From: Mycetocola_A sp015752285
GTDB lineage: Bacteria > Actinomycetota > Actinomycetes > Actinomycetales > Microbacteriaceae
Assembly: GCF_015752285.1 (NCBI RefSeq)
Contig: NZ_JADOUY010000003.1
Location: 1-64,000, forward strand
Direction of reading: 5' to 3'
Length of the DNA: 64,000 nt
Both the position numbers and the translations under genes were made by a program. The notes under the pieces were generated by a model, which ran no database searches, was not told the DNA's origin, and worked only from the letters and a program-made list of their open reading frames with translations. How positions within the stretch are numbered: position 1 is the first letter of the stretch; each line of letters opens with the position of its first letter. This document shows positions 15,938 to 25,300 of the stretch, piece by piece.

Positions 15938-18048
15938 CCACCATCACAACGACGGCGACGAGCCTTCCCACCCCGGCTGCCCGCTGGTATGACGGCGAAC
16001 AGCGCTGGACTCAACTCACCTTCGTCGAAGACGACCCGCTCACCTTCGACCTCGCCGAGTGGGCGGATGTTCTGGAGCGCACGTCATCGACGGCGATCTG
16101 CATCAGCGCCGGAGGCTATATCGCGTTCTATCCCACGAAGATCCCGATGCACTACCGCAGCATGCATCTCGGCAGCCGCGATCTCCTCGGCGAGGTCGTC
16201 GACCTCGCCCGGTCTCGCGGGATGTCGGTGATGGCTCGAATCGACCCGCACGCCGTGCATCAGGATGTCGTCGACGCGCATCCCGAGTGGATCGCGCGTA
16301 CCGAAGACGGGAAGCACTTCGAGCACTGGGCGTTCCCTGGCACGTATGTCACCGATGCCTACGGTGATTACAACTGGGAGTTCACCACCCAGGTGGCCCG
16401 TGAGATCGCCGCGGACTACGACGTGGACGCCATCTTCGCCAACCGGTGGCAGGGCCACGGTCCCTCGTACACCGAGACGGCGCGGCGGTTGTTCCGCGCG
16501 AACAGCGGACTCGAGTTGCCGACATCGGCCGACGCGCCCGGCTCCGCTCTCTGGTCGACCTACCACCGCTGGAGGCGGTCACGCCTGAGCGAACTCGTAG
16601 CCCACTGGGATGAGCAGGTGCGTGCGGTCAAACCGTCTGTCCGCTTCATCCCCAATCTCGGGTCTTTCGCCGCCGGTGAACTCGACGACGCGGTCGCGCG
16701 CGACCACGTGCCGTTCTTCCTCGTCGATCATCAGGCTCGCAACGAGGGGGAGACGCAGTGGGCGGCGGGCCGCGACGCCAAGCGCACCCGCTCGATCTAT
16801 CCCGACAAGCCCGTCGGACTCATCACGTCTGTCGGCCCCGAGTCGCACGGCTACCGCTGGAAGGACTCGGTCAACGCGTCTGCTGAGACGGTCGGCTGGA
16901 TCGTCGACGGATTCGTGCACGGGGCCTTCCCCTGGTTCACGAAATTCGCGGCACGCATCCACGACTCGCGCTGGATCCCCGCGGTGGAGCGTGCGTTCGG
17001 ATTGCACCGCGACGTGGCCTCGCTCTGGCAGGGGAGCCGTCCGGCCGCGGAGGTCTGTGTCTGGGACGTCGACGGTCCGCTCGTCACCGACCGGGTCCGC
17101 AGGGCGGGCATCGGCATCTATCAGGCTCTCGTCGAACTGCGGGTGCCGTTCGAGTACGTGAACGACCGCAGCCAGCATCGGTTGCTCGCGCCGGAGACCC
17201 GCCTCGTCATCCTGCCGGAGGTCAGCGAGATCGCCGCGGAGTCGGCATCCGCTCTGCGTCGTTTCGTGCAGGACGGAGGCTCACTGGTCGTCATCGGCAC
17301 GGGCCCGCAGACGCCGGACGGACGACTGCTGGTCGGCGACCTGCTCGGGGCGGAACTGGTCGAGCGGCGCGACGGGATCGTGAGGAACAATTACATTGTT
17401 CCCGCCGCAAACGGCCGGCTGCACCGAGGATTCGATGGGGCCACACGGATCATCGGAGGCACACGACTGGCGACCTTCGAGACGCCAGCTCACCTCACCG
17501 TGGACTGGCGATTCGTGCCTGATCACCCCGACCTGCCGATGGAAGAGGTGTATCCGCGGTCGGAAGCCGTGACGCCCGCGGTGTTCGGTGGTGCTGTCGG
17601 GGACGGGCACGTCAGCGTGCTCGGCTTCAACGCTGCGGAACTGTACGGAGAGGTTCTGCTGGAGGACCACCTCATCCTGCTCGGCAACGCCGTGCGTGAG
17701 GGCCTCGGCGACGAGCCCGCCGTGGAGATCACTGGTGCCGGGCTGATCGACTCCGCCGTCTGGGCAGGCGAGAGCGACTACGCGATCGCGTTCGCAAATC
17801 TCACCGGGCCGATGGCGATGCGGGGCCAGCAGCGCGACGTGTGGCCGCTCGACGGACTGACCGCGTCGATCGACCTTGCGCGGTTGTCGACCGCGGTCGG
17901 CCGGAGCCTCGGAGCCGGTGACATCACGGTCGACGTGTTCGACGGTGACGAGGTGAGGCGTGCCGACTGGAGCCTCGACGACGCCGGCCGGGTCGTCGTC
18001 GTGCTGCCGACCGTGTTCGAGCTCGGGCTGGTGCGGGTCTCCTGGTGA
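15934..18048 (+). CDS. GHL6-like glycoside hydrolase (paralogue 2)
   Basis: The 704-residue cytoplasmic protein follows the same plan as the gene at 9699: RWTQLTFVEDDPLTFDL, ICISAGGYIAFYPT, MSVMARIDPHAV, DAHPEWIARTEDG, DVDAIFANRWQGHGPSY, then a trimerisation-like domain (YQALVELRVPFEYVNDRSQHRL, FVQDGGSLVVIGTG). It differs from paralogue 1 in two places: the Cys cluster is replaced by SYTETARRLF, and the Glu in GFNEVDY is absent (RWQGHGPS). The two enzymes therefore probably attack different bonds or steps. ATG 15934 overlaps the permease stop (ATGA). Palindrome copy 4 follows the stop. Confidence 0.68.
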   Translation: MTTITTTATSLPTPAARWYDGEQRWTQLTFVEDDPLTFDLAEWADVLERTSSTAICISAGGYIAFYPTKIPMHYRSMHLGSRDLLGEVVDLARSRGMSVMARIDPHAVHQDVVDAHPEWIARTEDGKHFEHWAFPGTYVTDAYGDYNWEFTTQVAREIAADYDVDAIFANRWQGHGPSYTETARRLFRANSGLELPTSADAPGSALWSTYHRWRRSRLSELVAHWDEQVRAVKPSVRFIPNLGSFAAGELDDAVARDHVPFFLVDHQARNEGETQWAAGRDAKRTRSIYPDKPVGLITSVGPESHGYRWKDSVNASAETVGWIVDGFVHGAFPWFTKFAARIHDSRWIPAVERAFGLHRDVASLWQGSRPAAEVCVWDVDGPLVTDRVRRAGIGIYQALVELRVPFEYVNDRSQHRLLAPETRLVILPEVSEIAAESASALRRFVQDGGSLVVIGTGPQTPDGRLLVGDLLGAELVERRDGIVRNNYIVPAANGRLHRGFDGATRIIGGTRLATFETPAHLTVDWRFVPDHPDLPMEEVYPRSEAVTPAVFGGAVGDGHVSVLGFNAAELYGEVLLEDHLILLGNAVREGLGDEPAVEITGAGLIDSAVWAGESDYAIAFANLTGPMAMRGQQRDVWPLDGLTASIDLARLSTAVGRSLGAGDITVDVFDGDEVRRADWSLDDAGRVVVVLPTVFELGLVRVSW

Positions 18049-18081
18049 TGGCGGCGCTCGGGTTCTGAACGTTCTGGCCTG

Positions 18082-18141
18082 TGCTGCACTTTCGTGTCGA
18101 TGCTGCTGTTGCAACTGCAGCATCGACACACAAGTGCAGCA
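18082..18141. repeat. 60-bp palindrome, copy 4
   Basis: This core is located between the convergent ends of paralogue 2 (18048) and the LacI gene (18217), where it could serve as a two-way terminator. Two right-side partial units follow (GGAAGTGCAGCGC and GGAAGTGCAGCATGG, about 18162-18194). Confidence 0.9.
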
Positions 18142-18216
18142 TGGATGCCGCGGGAGCCGCTGGAAGTGCAGCGCGGGCATGGAAGTGCAGCATGGTGCCG
18201 CGGGGGCGGGTGTGCG

Positions 18217-19320
18217 CTAGACGCGGGGCGCAGGCCCGGTCGACGCTCGGACGACGAGCACCGGCTTCTCGAGCGGCTCGTCGGTGACTTCTTCACCGAG
18301 CAGTCGGATGAGCTTGGCGGCGGCCGCCCGGCCGCGCTGCACCGCGAAACGTTGCACCGTGGTCAGCTGCGGATCGACCCACTCGCCGACCTGAAGGCCC
18401 TCGTAGCCGACGACGGAGAGGTCCTCGGGTACCCGGAGTCCACGACTCTGTGCCGTGCGCATGCCGGCGATCGCCATCGTATCCGTGCCGTACATGATGG
18501 CAGTCGGCGGAGCATCCAGATCGAGGAGCTTCCTGGTTTCCACGGCGGCCGCATCCGGTGAATACTCGGTGCTGATCACCGCAAGCGGGGTGATGCCGAG
18601 CGCGGCGAGCGTGTCTTCGACGGCGCTGCGGCGGATGTTCGGAAGCACGAACGCGGACGGCCCACCGATGTAGGCGATGCGGCGGTGGCCGAGGTCGACG
18701 AGGTGCTTCACCGATTCGGGGATGCCGGCGTTGGGTGGGTCTGCGTCGATGTACTCGACGACGCCGGGCTTCCACGGTGTTCCGACGAGGACGGCGGGGA
18801 GGCCGACCTCTCGCATGAGATCGAACCGGGTGTCGTCGATCAGCGAGCTGGTGAGGATGACGCCGTCCATGCGCTGCCGCTCGGCGAGGTTGCGGTAGAA
18901 CGTGGTTTCGTCATGAGAACCGACCATGAACACGTTGAGCAGCAGCCCGTATTCGCGCGGGGCGAGGACGGATTCGATGCCCGAGATGAGGCCGACGCTT
19001 GCGGCCCCGACATCCGGTGTCTCAGAGGAGCTGTTGAGCACGAGGCCGATCGCCTGCGCACGAGCGGTGCGGAGAGCGATGGCGGCCGGGTTCGGGGTCC
19101 AGTTGAGGGTGCGGGCAGCCTCACGGATGCGGGTACTCGTCGCCTCGGAGATGCGGCCGTTTCCGTTGAACACCTTGGAGACGGCTCCGGGGGAGACGCC
19201 GGCGAGAGCCGCGACGTCAGAGATGGTCGCGCGGCCGCTTTTGCGAGGTGGAAGCTGTGTGGTCAATGGATTTCCCGTCTGCTGCCAGTTTATTGCTCGG
19301 GCAGTGCGCGCGGTGTGCAT
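18217..19320 (-). CDS. LacI-family regulator, probably of the GHL6 locus
   Basis: The helix-turn-helix is TISDVAALAGVSPGAVSKVFNGNGRIS, followed by a periplasmic-binding-protein-like effector domain (AIGLVLNSSSE, DGVILTSSLIDD, HRRIAYIGGPSAF, PTAIMYGTDTMAI, LSVVGYEG). With ATG 19320 (AGGGG upstream) the product is 367 residues with about 30 residues before the HTH. TTG 19266 would give a more usual N-terminus but has a weak ribosome site. It lies directly after the carbohydrate operon on the opposite strand and probably represses it through the sites at 8728-8761. Confidence 0.82.
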   Translation of the reverse strand: MHTARTARAINWQQTGNPLTTQLPPRKSGRATISDVAALAGVSPGAVSKVFNGNGRISEATSTRIREAARTLNWTPNPAAIALRTARAQAIGLVLNSSSETPDVGAASVGLISGIESVLAPREYGLLLNVFMVGSHDETTFYRNLAERQRMDGVILTSSLIDDTRFDLMREVGLPAVLVGTPWKPGVVEYIDADPPNAGIPESVKHLVDLGHRRIAYIGGPSAFVLPNIRRSAVEDTLAALGITPLAVISTEYSPDAAAVETRKLLDLDAPPTAIMYGTDTMAIAGMRTAQSRGLRVPEDLSVVGYEGLQVGEWVDPQLTTVQRFAVQRGRAAAAKLIRLLGEEVTDEPLEKPVLVVRASTGPAPRV

Positions 19321-19353
19321 GTCGGGCCCCTGCTGCTCGTGCACACTGGTCGG

Positions 19354-19872
19354 ATGCCGATCCTGCCGACAGAGCGTGACCCTCGTCTCATCACCATCCG
19401 TCGTGGTGGGACGCTCACGGATGCCGATCATCACCTCCTCGCGGAGTGGGCGGCCACCTGCGCCGAGCACGTTCTGCCTCTGTTCGAGCGTGAAGCTCCC
19501 GATGACGACAGGCCCCGGCGCGCCATCGACATGACCCGGGCGTGGATCCGCGGTGACGTGCCGATGAAGGACGCCCACCAGATGTCGTTCGGGGCAAACG
19601 CAGCAGGCAAGGAGCTCAGCGACGCCGCACGATTCGCCGCTCTGTCGGCTGGGCAGGCTGTTGCCGTCGCACACGTTGCCGCGCACGATCTGGGCGCAGC
19701 CGCATATGCGATCCGCGCCGTCGCGGCATCCGGTTCGGCAGAGGACGCGGACGAGTTGCGCCTCGGTGAACGCGACCGGCAGCGGGAGCAGCTGCCAATC
19801 GGCATCCGTGATCTCGTTCTCGAGGATCAGCGCACGCGAAGCCCGATCTGCTGGAACGTCTTCGACGACTGA
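19354..19872 (+). CDS. Putative immunity protein, Imm5-like
   Basis: The 172-residue protein has the pattern of the Imm5-like family common in Microbacteriaceae: DPRLITIRRGGTLTDADHHLLAEWAA, CAEHVLPLFE, DDRPRRAIDMTRAWIRGDVPM, AANAAGKEL-like (GANAAGKELSDAARFAALSAGQAVAVAHVAAHDLGAAAYAIRA). Related proteins are proposed immunity factors of polymorphic toxins, but many stand alone and may have another role. No toxin gene is near. It is divergent from the LacI gene; ATG 19354 is chosen because the family motif begins soon after it. Confidence 0.65.
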   Translation: MPILPTERDPRLITIRRGGTLTDADHHLLAEWAATCAEHVLPLFEREAPDDDRPRRAIDMTRAWIRGDVPMKDAHQMSFGANAAGKELSDAARFAALSAGQAVAVAHVAAHDLGAAAYAIRAVAASGSAEDADELRLGERDRQREQLPIGIRDLVLEDQRTRSPICWNVFDD

Positions 19873-19908
19873 CCGCTCGTCGGGTAGGCAGACTCGTCTC
19901 GACTCCCG

Positions 19909-19968
19909 TGCTGCACTTCCTTGTCGATGCTGCAGTTGCAACTGCAGCATCGACACACAAGTGCAGCA
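19909..19968. repeat. 60-bp palindrome, copy 5
   Basis: This core copy lies between the convergent Imm5-like gene (ends 19872) and the MshB-like gene (ends 20012). Confidence 0.9.
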
Positions 19969-20011
19969 TGGATGCCCCGAGCCCCCACGAACCCGGGGAC
20001 CGGGCCGCGGC

Positions 20012-20824
20012 TTAGTGCTGGTCGAGCAGCTCGCGCAGGTCCCGCAGCGAGAGTGCGGGCACATCGGCGGGTTCGACGATGCGCAGCCCGACGTCGGTTC
20101 CGATCGGATGCCGCTGCCCACCCGAGTGCACGATGTCGTCGCCCACAACGGTGAGCTGGCTCGCGTGGCAGCGGAGCGCGGCGGTCACACGGTCGTGGTG
20201 CCCGGACAGGGCGAACCATTCGGCGGCATCCGACTGCGTCTCGAGCAGTTCGGCATACGGAATCCCCGCCGTGACGGATGCCGCCAGAGCGGCCTCACCG
20301 ATGCGCACGTGGTCGGGGTGGCCGTATCCACCGTCGGAGTCGTAGCTGATCACGAGCGAGGGCTGTTCGAACGCGAGCAGCGCGGCGACGTCGTCCACGA
20401 CCTGGTCGAGTGGCACGACCGAGAGGGCATCGGCATCCGCATCGCCGGCCGGGCCGGCCAACCCTGGGCGGATCCACTCCATTCCGGAGTCCCGGTAGCG
20501 CCGTAACGGCAGCCCGGCCGCCCGGGCCGGCTGTTCACCGAGCCAGTACTGCGCGCTGATGCCCAACGCGGCCACTGCGCCGGCCAGCTCGTTCTCGCGG
20601 GCGCGGGTGAGGGCATCCGCGTCGGTGTCGGCAGGGAGTGCACCGGAGACGATCTCGCCACGTTCGCCGCGGGATGCCGTCAGCAACGTCACCCGCACGC
20701 CGCGCGCGACGAGTTCGGCGATGAGCCCGCCGGAGGCGAGTGTTTCGTCGTCGGGGTGCGCGTGGGCGAACAGCACGGAGCTGACGCCGTCGAGAATGCC
20801 GGGCGTGGGGAGAAGATCGGTCAC
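20012..20824 (-). CDS. mshB: PIG-L / MshB-like deacetylase
   Basis: The 270-residue protein has the LmbE/PIG-L zinc motif AHPDDE (residues 22-27) and a second metal region SYDSDGGYGHPDHVRIGEAA. MshB removes the acetyl group from GlcNAc-inositol in mycothiol synthesis. It starts with GTG at 20824, overlapping the stop of the MshA-like gene as GTGA, so both are made from one transcript. The gene order MshA then MshB supports the role, but the same fold also includes mycothiol conjugate amidase, so the name is an inference. Confidence 0.75.
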   Translation of the reverse strand: MTDLLPTPGILDGVSSVLFAHAHPDDETLASGGLIAELVARGVRVTLLTASRGERGEIVSGALPADTDADALTRARENELAGAVAALGISAQYWLGEQPARAAGLPLRRYRDSGMEWIRPGLAGPAGDADADALSVVPLDQVVDDVAALLAFEQPSLVISYDSDGGYGHPDHVRIGEAALAASVTAGIPYAELLETQSDAAEWFALSGHHDRVTAALRCHASQLTVVGDDIVHSGGQRHPIGTDVGLRIVEPADVPALSLRDLRELLDQH

Positions 20825-22017
20825 GAAGCGAGGTCCGTTCGGTGGTTCAGGAGTCGGGTGTAGACGTCGGCGGTGGCCGCAGCGGTGCGGTCCCAGGTGA
20901 AGCGTTCGGCACGGACGCGCGCTGCGGTGCCGATGCGCGCGGCGAGGGCGTCGTCGGTGAGGAGCCTGCTGATGGCATCCGTCCACACGGCGGGTTCACG
21001 CGAGTCGAGAAGCAGCCCGGTGACCCCGTCGTCGACCGCCTCGAGCAGTCCGCCCGATGCTGTCGCGACGACCGGGATGCCGCTTGCTGCGGCCTCGAGG
21101 GCGACGAGTCCGTAGGTTTCGGAGTGTGACGGGACGAGCAGCATCCTGGCGCCGCGCAGCAGGGCGGCGAGGTCGTTCCGTGACTGCGGGCCCACGAAGC
21201 GGATGCCGTCGGCCAGGCCGTGCGCATCGGCGTGCGCGCGCAGGTCGGCCGGGTAGGAATCGTGGCCGGTGGTCGGTCCGCCGGCGAGGACGAGCTCAGG
21301 GCGGATGCTGTCCGGCAGCGCCGCGATCGCCTCGATGGCGAGGTCGAGTCCCTTGAGCGGTTCGAGGCGGGCGGCCGCGACGATGTAGCCGGGCCGGGCG
21401 GCCGGCGTGGTTGCGGGGATGAAGAGGTCGGCGTCGACGCCTGGGGTCACCACGACCACGTGCGCGGGGGAGGCGCCGAGACGCTCGACGACGGTGTCGC
21501 GTTCGGCGGAACTGACCGTGATGACCGCGTCGGATGCCTGGGCGAGGTGCGCTTCACCGAGCATCCGTCCGGGGGATTCGGGGCGTTCACCCTCGGAGAG
21601 CGGGGTCGACGGGTCCGCGGCGATGCTATGGAAACTCTGCACGTGCGGGATGCCGCGGCTGCGGGCGTACTCGAGCGCGGCTTCTCCGGAGAACCAGTGG
21701 TGTGAGTGGATGACGTCGTAGGGGCCGAGCGGTTCGAGGGCGCGACGAAAGTCAGGGATGAAGCCCTCGTGGTCGCCTTTGACGCGGCGTTCGGCTGGGC
21801 CCGCGTCGAGGTGGCGGATAATCACGCGCGGTGCGAGCTCGTGTGCCGCGGACCCTGCAGGGTCGGTGCGGCGGGTGAGGATCTCGACGGTGTGGCCCTG
21901 GGCGGCGAGCGCGATGGCTGTTGAACGGACCGCGACATTCATTCCGCCGACGTCACCGCTGCCCGGGTCGTCGTCTGGCGACGTGTGCAGGCTGATCAGG
22001 GCGATGTGGAGGGTCAC
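20821..22017 (-). CDS. mshA: MshA-like glycosyltransferase family 4
   Basis: The 398-residue GT-B protein carries the MshA-type N-terminus PDDDPGSGDVGGMNVAVR and DVIHSHHWFSG, the donor-site GVDADLFIP and ARLEPLKGLDLAIEA, and SHSETYGLVALEAAASGIPVVA near the C-terminus. MshA transfers GlcNAc to inositol phosphate, the first step of mycothiol synthesis. Sucrose-phosphate-synthase-like GT4 enzymes share parts of this pattern, but the coupled deacetylase favours MshA. The start is GTG 22017. Confidence 0.78.
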   Translation of the reverse strand: MTLHIALISLHTSPDDDPGSGDVGGMNVAVRSTAIALAAQGHTVEILTRRTDPAGSAAHELAPRVIIRHLDAGPAERRVKGDHEGFIPDFRRALEPLGPYDVIHSHHWFSGEAALEYARSRGIPHVQSFHSIAADPSTPLSEGERPESPGRMLGEAHLAQASDAVITVSSAERDTVVERLGASPAHVVVVTPGVDADLFIPATTPAARPGYIVAAARLEPLKGLDLAIEAIAALPDSIRPELVLAGGPTTGHDSYPADLRAHADAHGLADGIRFVGPQSRNDLAALLRGARMLLVPSHSETYGLVALEAAASGIPVVATASGGLLEAVDDGVTGLLLDSREPAVWTDAISRLLTDDALAARIGTAARVRAERFTWDRTAAATADVYTRLLNHRTDLAS

Positions 22018-22132
22018 TCCGCGAGTTTACGCGGCATCGGCTGTGTGTTGCTCCGGGGGCGGTTCGCTCGCGCCGTGCCCGTGCTGCAGTTTCGTGTCGA
22101 TGCGGCACTTTCAGGACCGCGCGCGGCATCCG

Positions 22133-22192
22133 TGCTGCACTTTCGTGTCGACGCTGCAGTTGCAACTGCAGCATCGACACACAAGTGCAGCA
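22133..22192. repeat. 60-bp palindrome, copy 6, with an extra left module
   Basis: This core lies between the divergent starts of the MshA-like gene (22017) and the large surface protein gene (22331). An extra module at 22082-22112 (TGCTGCAGTTTCGTGTCGAT, then GCGGCACTTTC) precedes it, built from the same units in swapped order. Apart from this I see no gene in 22018-22330. Confidence 0.9.
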
Positions 22193-22330
22193 TGAGCACC
22201 GCGGCGGCGACGGGACCGAGCGGGCGCGGCCGAGCCGAGCGGCACCACTCCCCGGACACCCGGCGTTCACCTCCGCGTCCCCCGGCATCCGTAGGTTCGG
22301 AGAACTCCCCATCGAACCGAAGGTTTTTCT

Positions 22331-25300
22331 GTGTCTACGCCACGTCTTCGGCGGTTCAGCGGAGCTCTTGCCACAGCCACTGTGTGTGCGCTGGGTATGG
22401 GCCTGCTTGCTGCCATCCCTGCATCCGCCGCTCCAGCAGGCATCCCGCCGCTCGTGATCACCGAGATCGTCGCCAACAATCCGGGTAACGACAACTTCGA
22501 GTACTTCGAGGTGCACAACACGACGACGGATGCCATCGACCTCGCGGCAGCAGGCATCACCTTCGCCTACTCGTACGCCGACTCAGACGACCGTGGGCGC
22601 GACGTGCCACTCACCGTTGCAGGCGACGTGAGCATCGCGGCAGGCGAGACCGTGGTCTTCTGGCTGAGCTACACGACCGGTGCCGTCGACTCCACGGCGT
22701 TCACCGAAGAGGGCTTCCGCACCGCTGTCGGAGCGGATGCCGCAACGCGCGTTCTCCGCGTCACCGGCCAGAACGGCATGGCAAACGGCGGTGACCGCGG
22801 CCTGCGCATCCTCGACGCCGACGGTATCGTCTCCTGGTCGCACTACCCGGCCGGATCGATGGGTGAAGACCAGGCCGTGCACTTTCGTCTGCCTGAAGAC
22901 GCCGCCGACCTCGGCCTCGACGTGCTCGCTCCCAACGCTGCGAAGAGCCCCGGGATCGTCGACCCGGCAGCACTCGTTCGGCCGACGCCCGAACCTGAGC
23001 CGGTTCCCGAACCCGGGCCTGCCACGAACTGGCCGGTTCTCGTCACCGAGATCGCGCCTGACCACACCGGCTTCGACAACTTCGAGTTCTTCGAGGTGCA
23101 CAACACGACCGGCCGCGCCATCGACCTCGCCGCCGATGGCTACTCCTTCGCCTACGGCCCGGTCAGTTCCGATGACACGACCTCGGATGTTCCACTCACC
23201 GCCGAGGAGAACCTCGTGCTCGGCGCTGACGAGACCGCGGTCTACTGGCTGAGCTACACGAGCGGCAACGTCGACTCGTCCGCGTTCACCGAAGCAGATT
23301 TCCGAGCCCAGTGGAGCGTTCCGGCAGACACCGAGGTCGTTCGGATCACCGGGCAGAACGGCATGGCGAACGGCGGAGCCCGCGGCATCCGCGTGATCCA
23401 GACGACGGATGCCGGTGCCGAGCCGGTCAGCTGGTCGCACTACCCGGCCGGTTCCGTCTCGACCACCACAACCGCCCACTTCCGGATCCCAGGCGACATC
23501 GCCGAGAAGAGCCTGCCGTTGCTCGAGTCGGCGGCGGCCAGCCCAGGCATCGTGACAGGCGCAGCGCTCACCGCTCCCGAGCCCGAGCCGACCCCCGGCT
23601 GGGACCCGCAGCCGGACCCGGCCCTCAGCACCGCTCGTCTCCAGGTCACCGAGCTGCTGCCCGATTCGACCAACGTCGGCGCTTCTGACGGTTTCGAGTT
23701 CGTCGAGGTCTACAACGCCACGAGCGAGCCGGTCGACTTCAGCGACTACGCGATCAACTACCTGTACCCGATCGACCTCGCGTCGAACAGCAACGAAGTG
23801 CTCTGGCCGGCCCAGCCCGCCGACGTCGTCATCGACCCGGGCAAGACCCTCGTCTTCTGGATCAAGAACGGCCCCAACGACGCCCTCGGCGCTGACGCCT
23901 TCAACACCCAGTTCGGCACGGACCTCGAGCTGGGCACCGACCTCGTCGAAATCTACTCCGGCGGCCTGGCGAACGGCTCGGCGCGCGGCATCGAAATCGT
24001 CACCAACACCGGGTTCAGCGTCAACCGCGCCTACTACAACATGGGCGCGACCGACGATGCCCAGGCCGACCAGGGCGTGAGGTACGCCGTCTCAGACGAC
24101 GATCTCGGACTGCAGCGGATGCTCGGACTCACCGCGGCGACGCCCGGCGCGATCCAGGAAGACCAGGTCCCCGCCGGACTGATGATCGACCCGGTCGACA
24201 CCACCGGTCCTGTCGTCGCCGACCTCACCGCAGCCACCATCGACCCCACCGTGAACTTCACGATCGAACTCGACGCGAGCGACGACGTGCAGGTGCGCAC
24301 GCTTCAACTGGACGTCGCGAACAACGTGGATGACGGCATCCGTTTGATCAACCTCGTCGTCGATGCCGACGGTCGGTACCGTTCCGTCGTGAACGCCGCC
24401 GACCTTATCGGCAAGAAGTGGTACGAGTACACGGTCACCGCACGTGACGGCCCGAACACCACGACGACCGAGACCCGGCGTGTGCCGATCGCGGGGGCGA
24501 ACACCGACCCGATCCGGCTCAACGTGACCGACGGGCAGTACATCGGTGGCGAGTCCACCGTGATCGCTGCCGGCGACGACTTTCCGAGTGAACTCGAGCT
24601 GAGCATCGACGGCACTCCGGTCGAGACGACGCCGAACCTCGAGAGCGCACCGACCTTCGTCTTCGAAGCAGGCGGGGTGAACACGTTCTTCCAGAACGGC
24701 GTGCGCATCGGTGAGGACGTGCTGACGATCTTCGACGACGGGCTGCCGACCGGATTCGAGACGATCGTCACCCCGGTCCCGCTCGACTACGTGGTCGACG
24801 GCGACGACCTCGTCGTCAGCATCTGGGCCGGCACCAAAGCGGCACCGGAGATCAACCTCGACGAGAACAACGACGACTTCCAGGTGAAGGGCCTCAGGCT
24901 CGTGCTTCCTGACGGTCGCACGCTCACCCCTGCCGGATACGACGACCCCACCCTCACCCTCAACATGGGAGACAGCGCGGGCAGGCTCGACTTCTTCGAC
25001 GCCCGATTCACGCTGCCGACGGACGCCTTCACCGGCGAGTCGACCGTCTGGGACACCACCGCAGAGACCGACGGCGAGCACACCGTATCGGCGACGGATG
25101 GCATCGACAGCCTCAGCCGCACCGTGATCGTCGACAACACGGCGCCAGAGGTCACCTCCTCGATCGTCGATGGCACGCCGTACCAGGGCGAGATCCGCAT
25201 TGAAGCCGAGATCACCGATGGTGGTGCGGGCGTCGGCTCGTACACGGCCACCCTCGACGGGATGCCGATCACTCTGCCGTATACGACCTCGTCGTTGATC

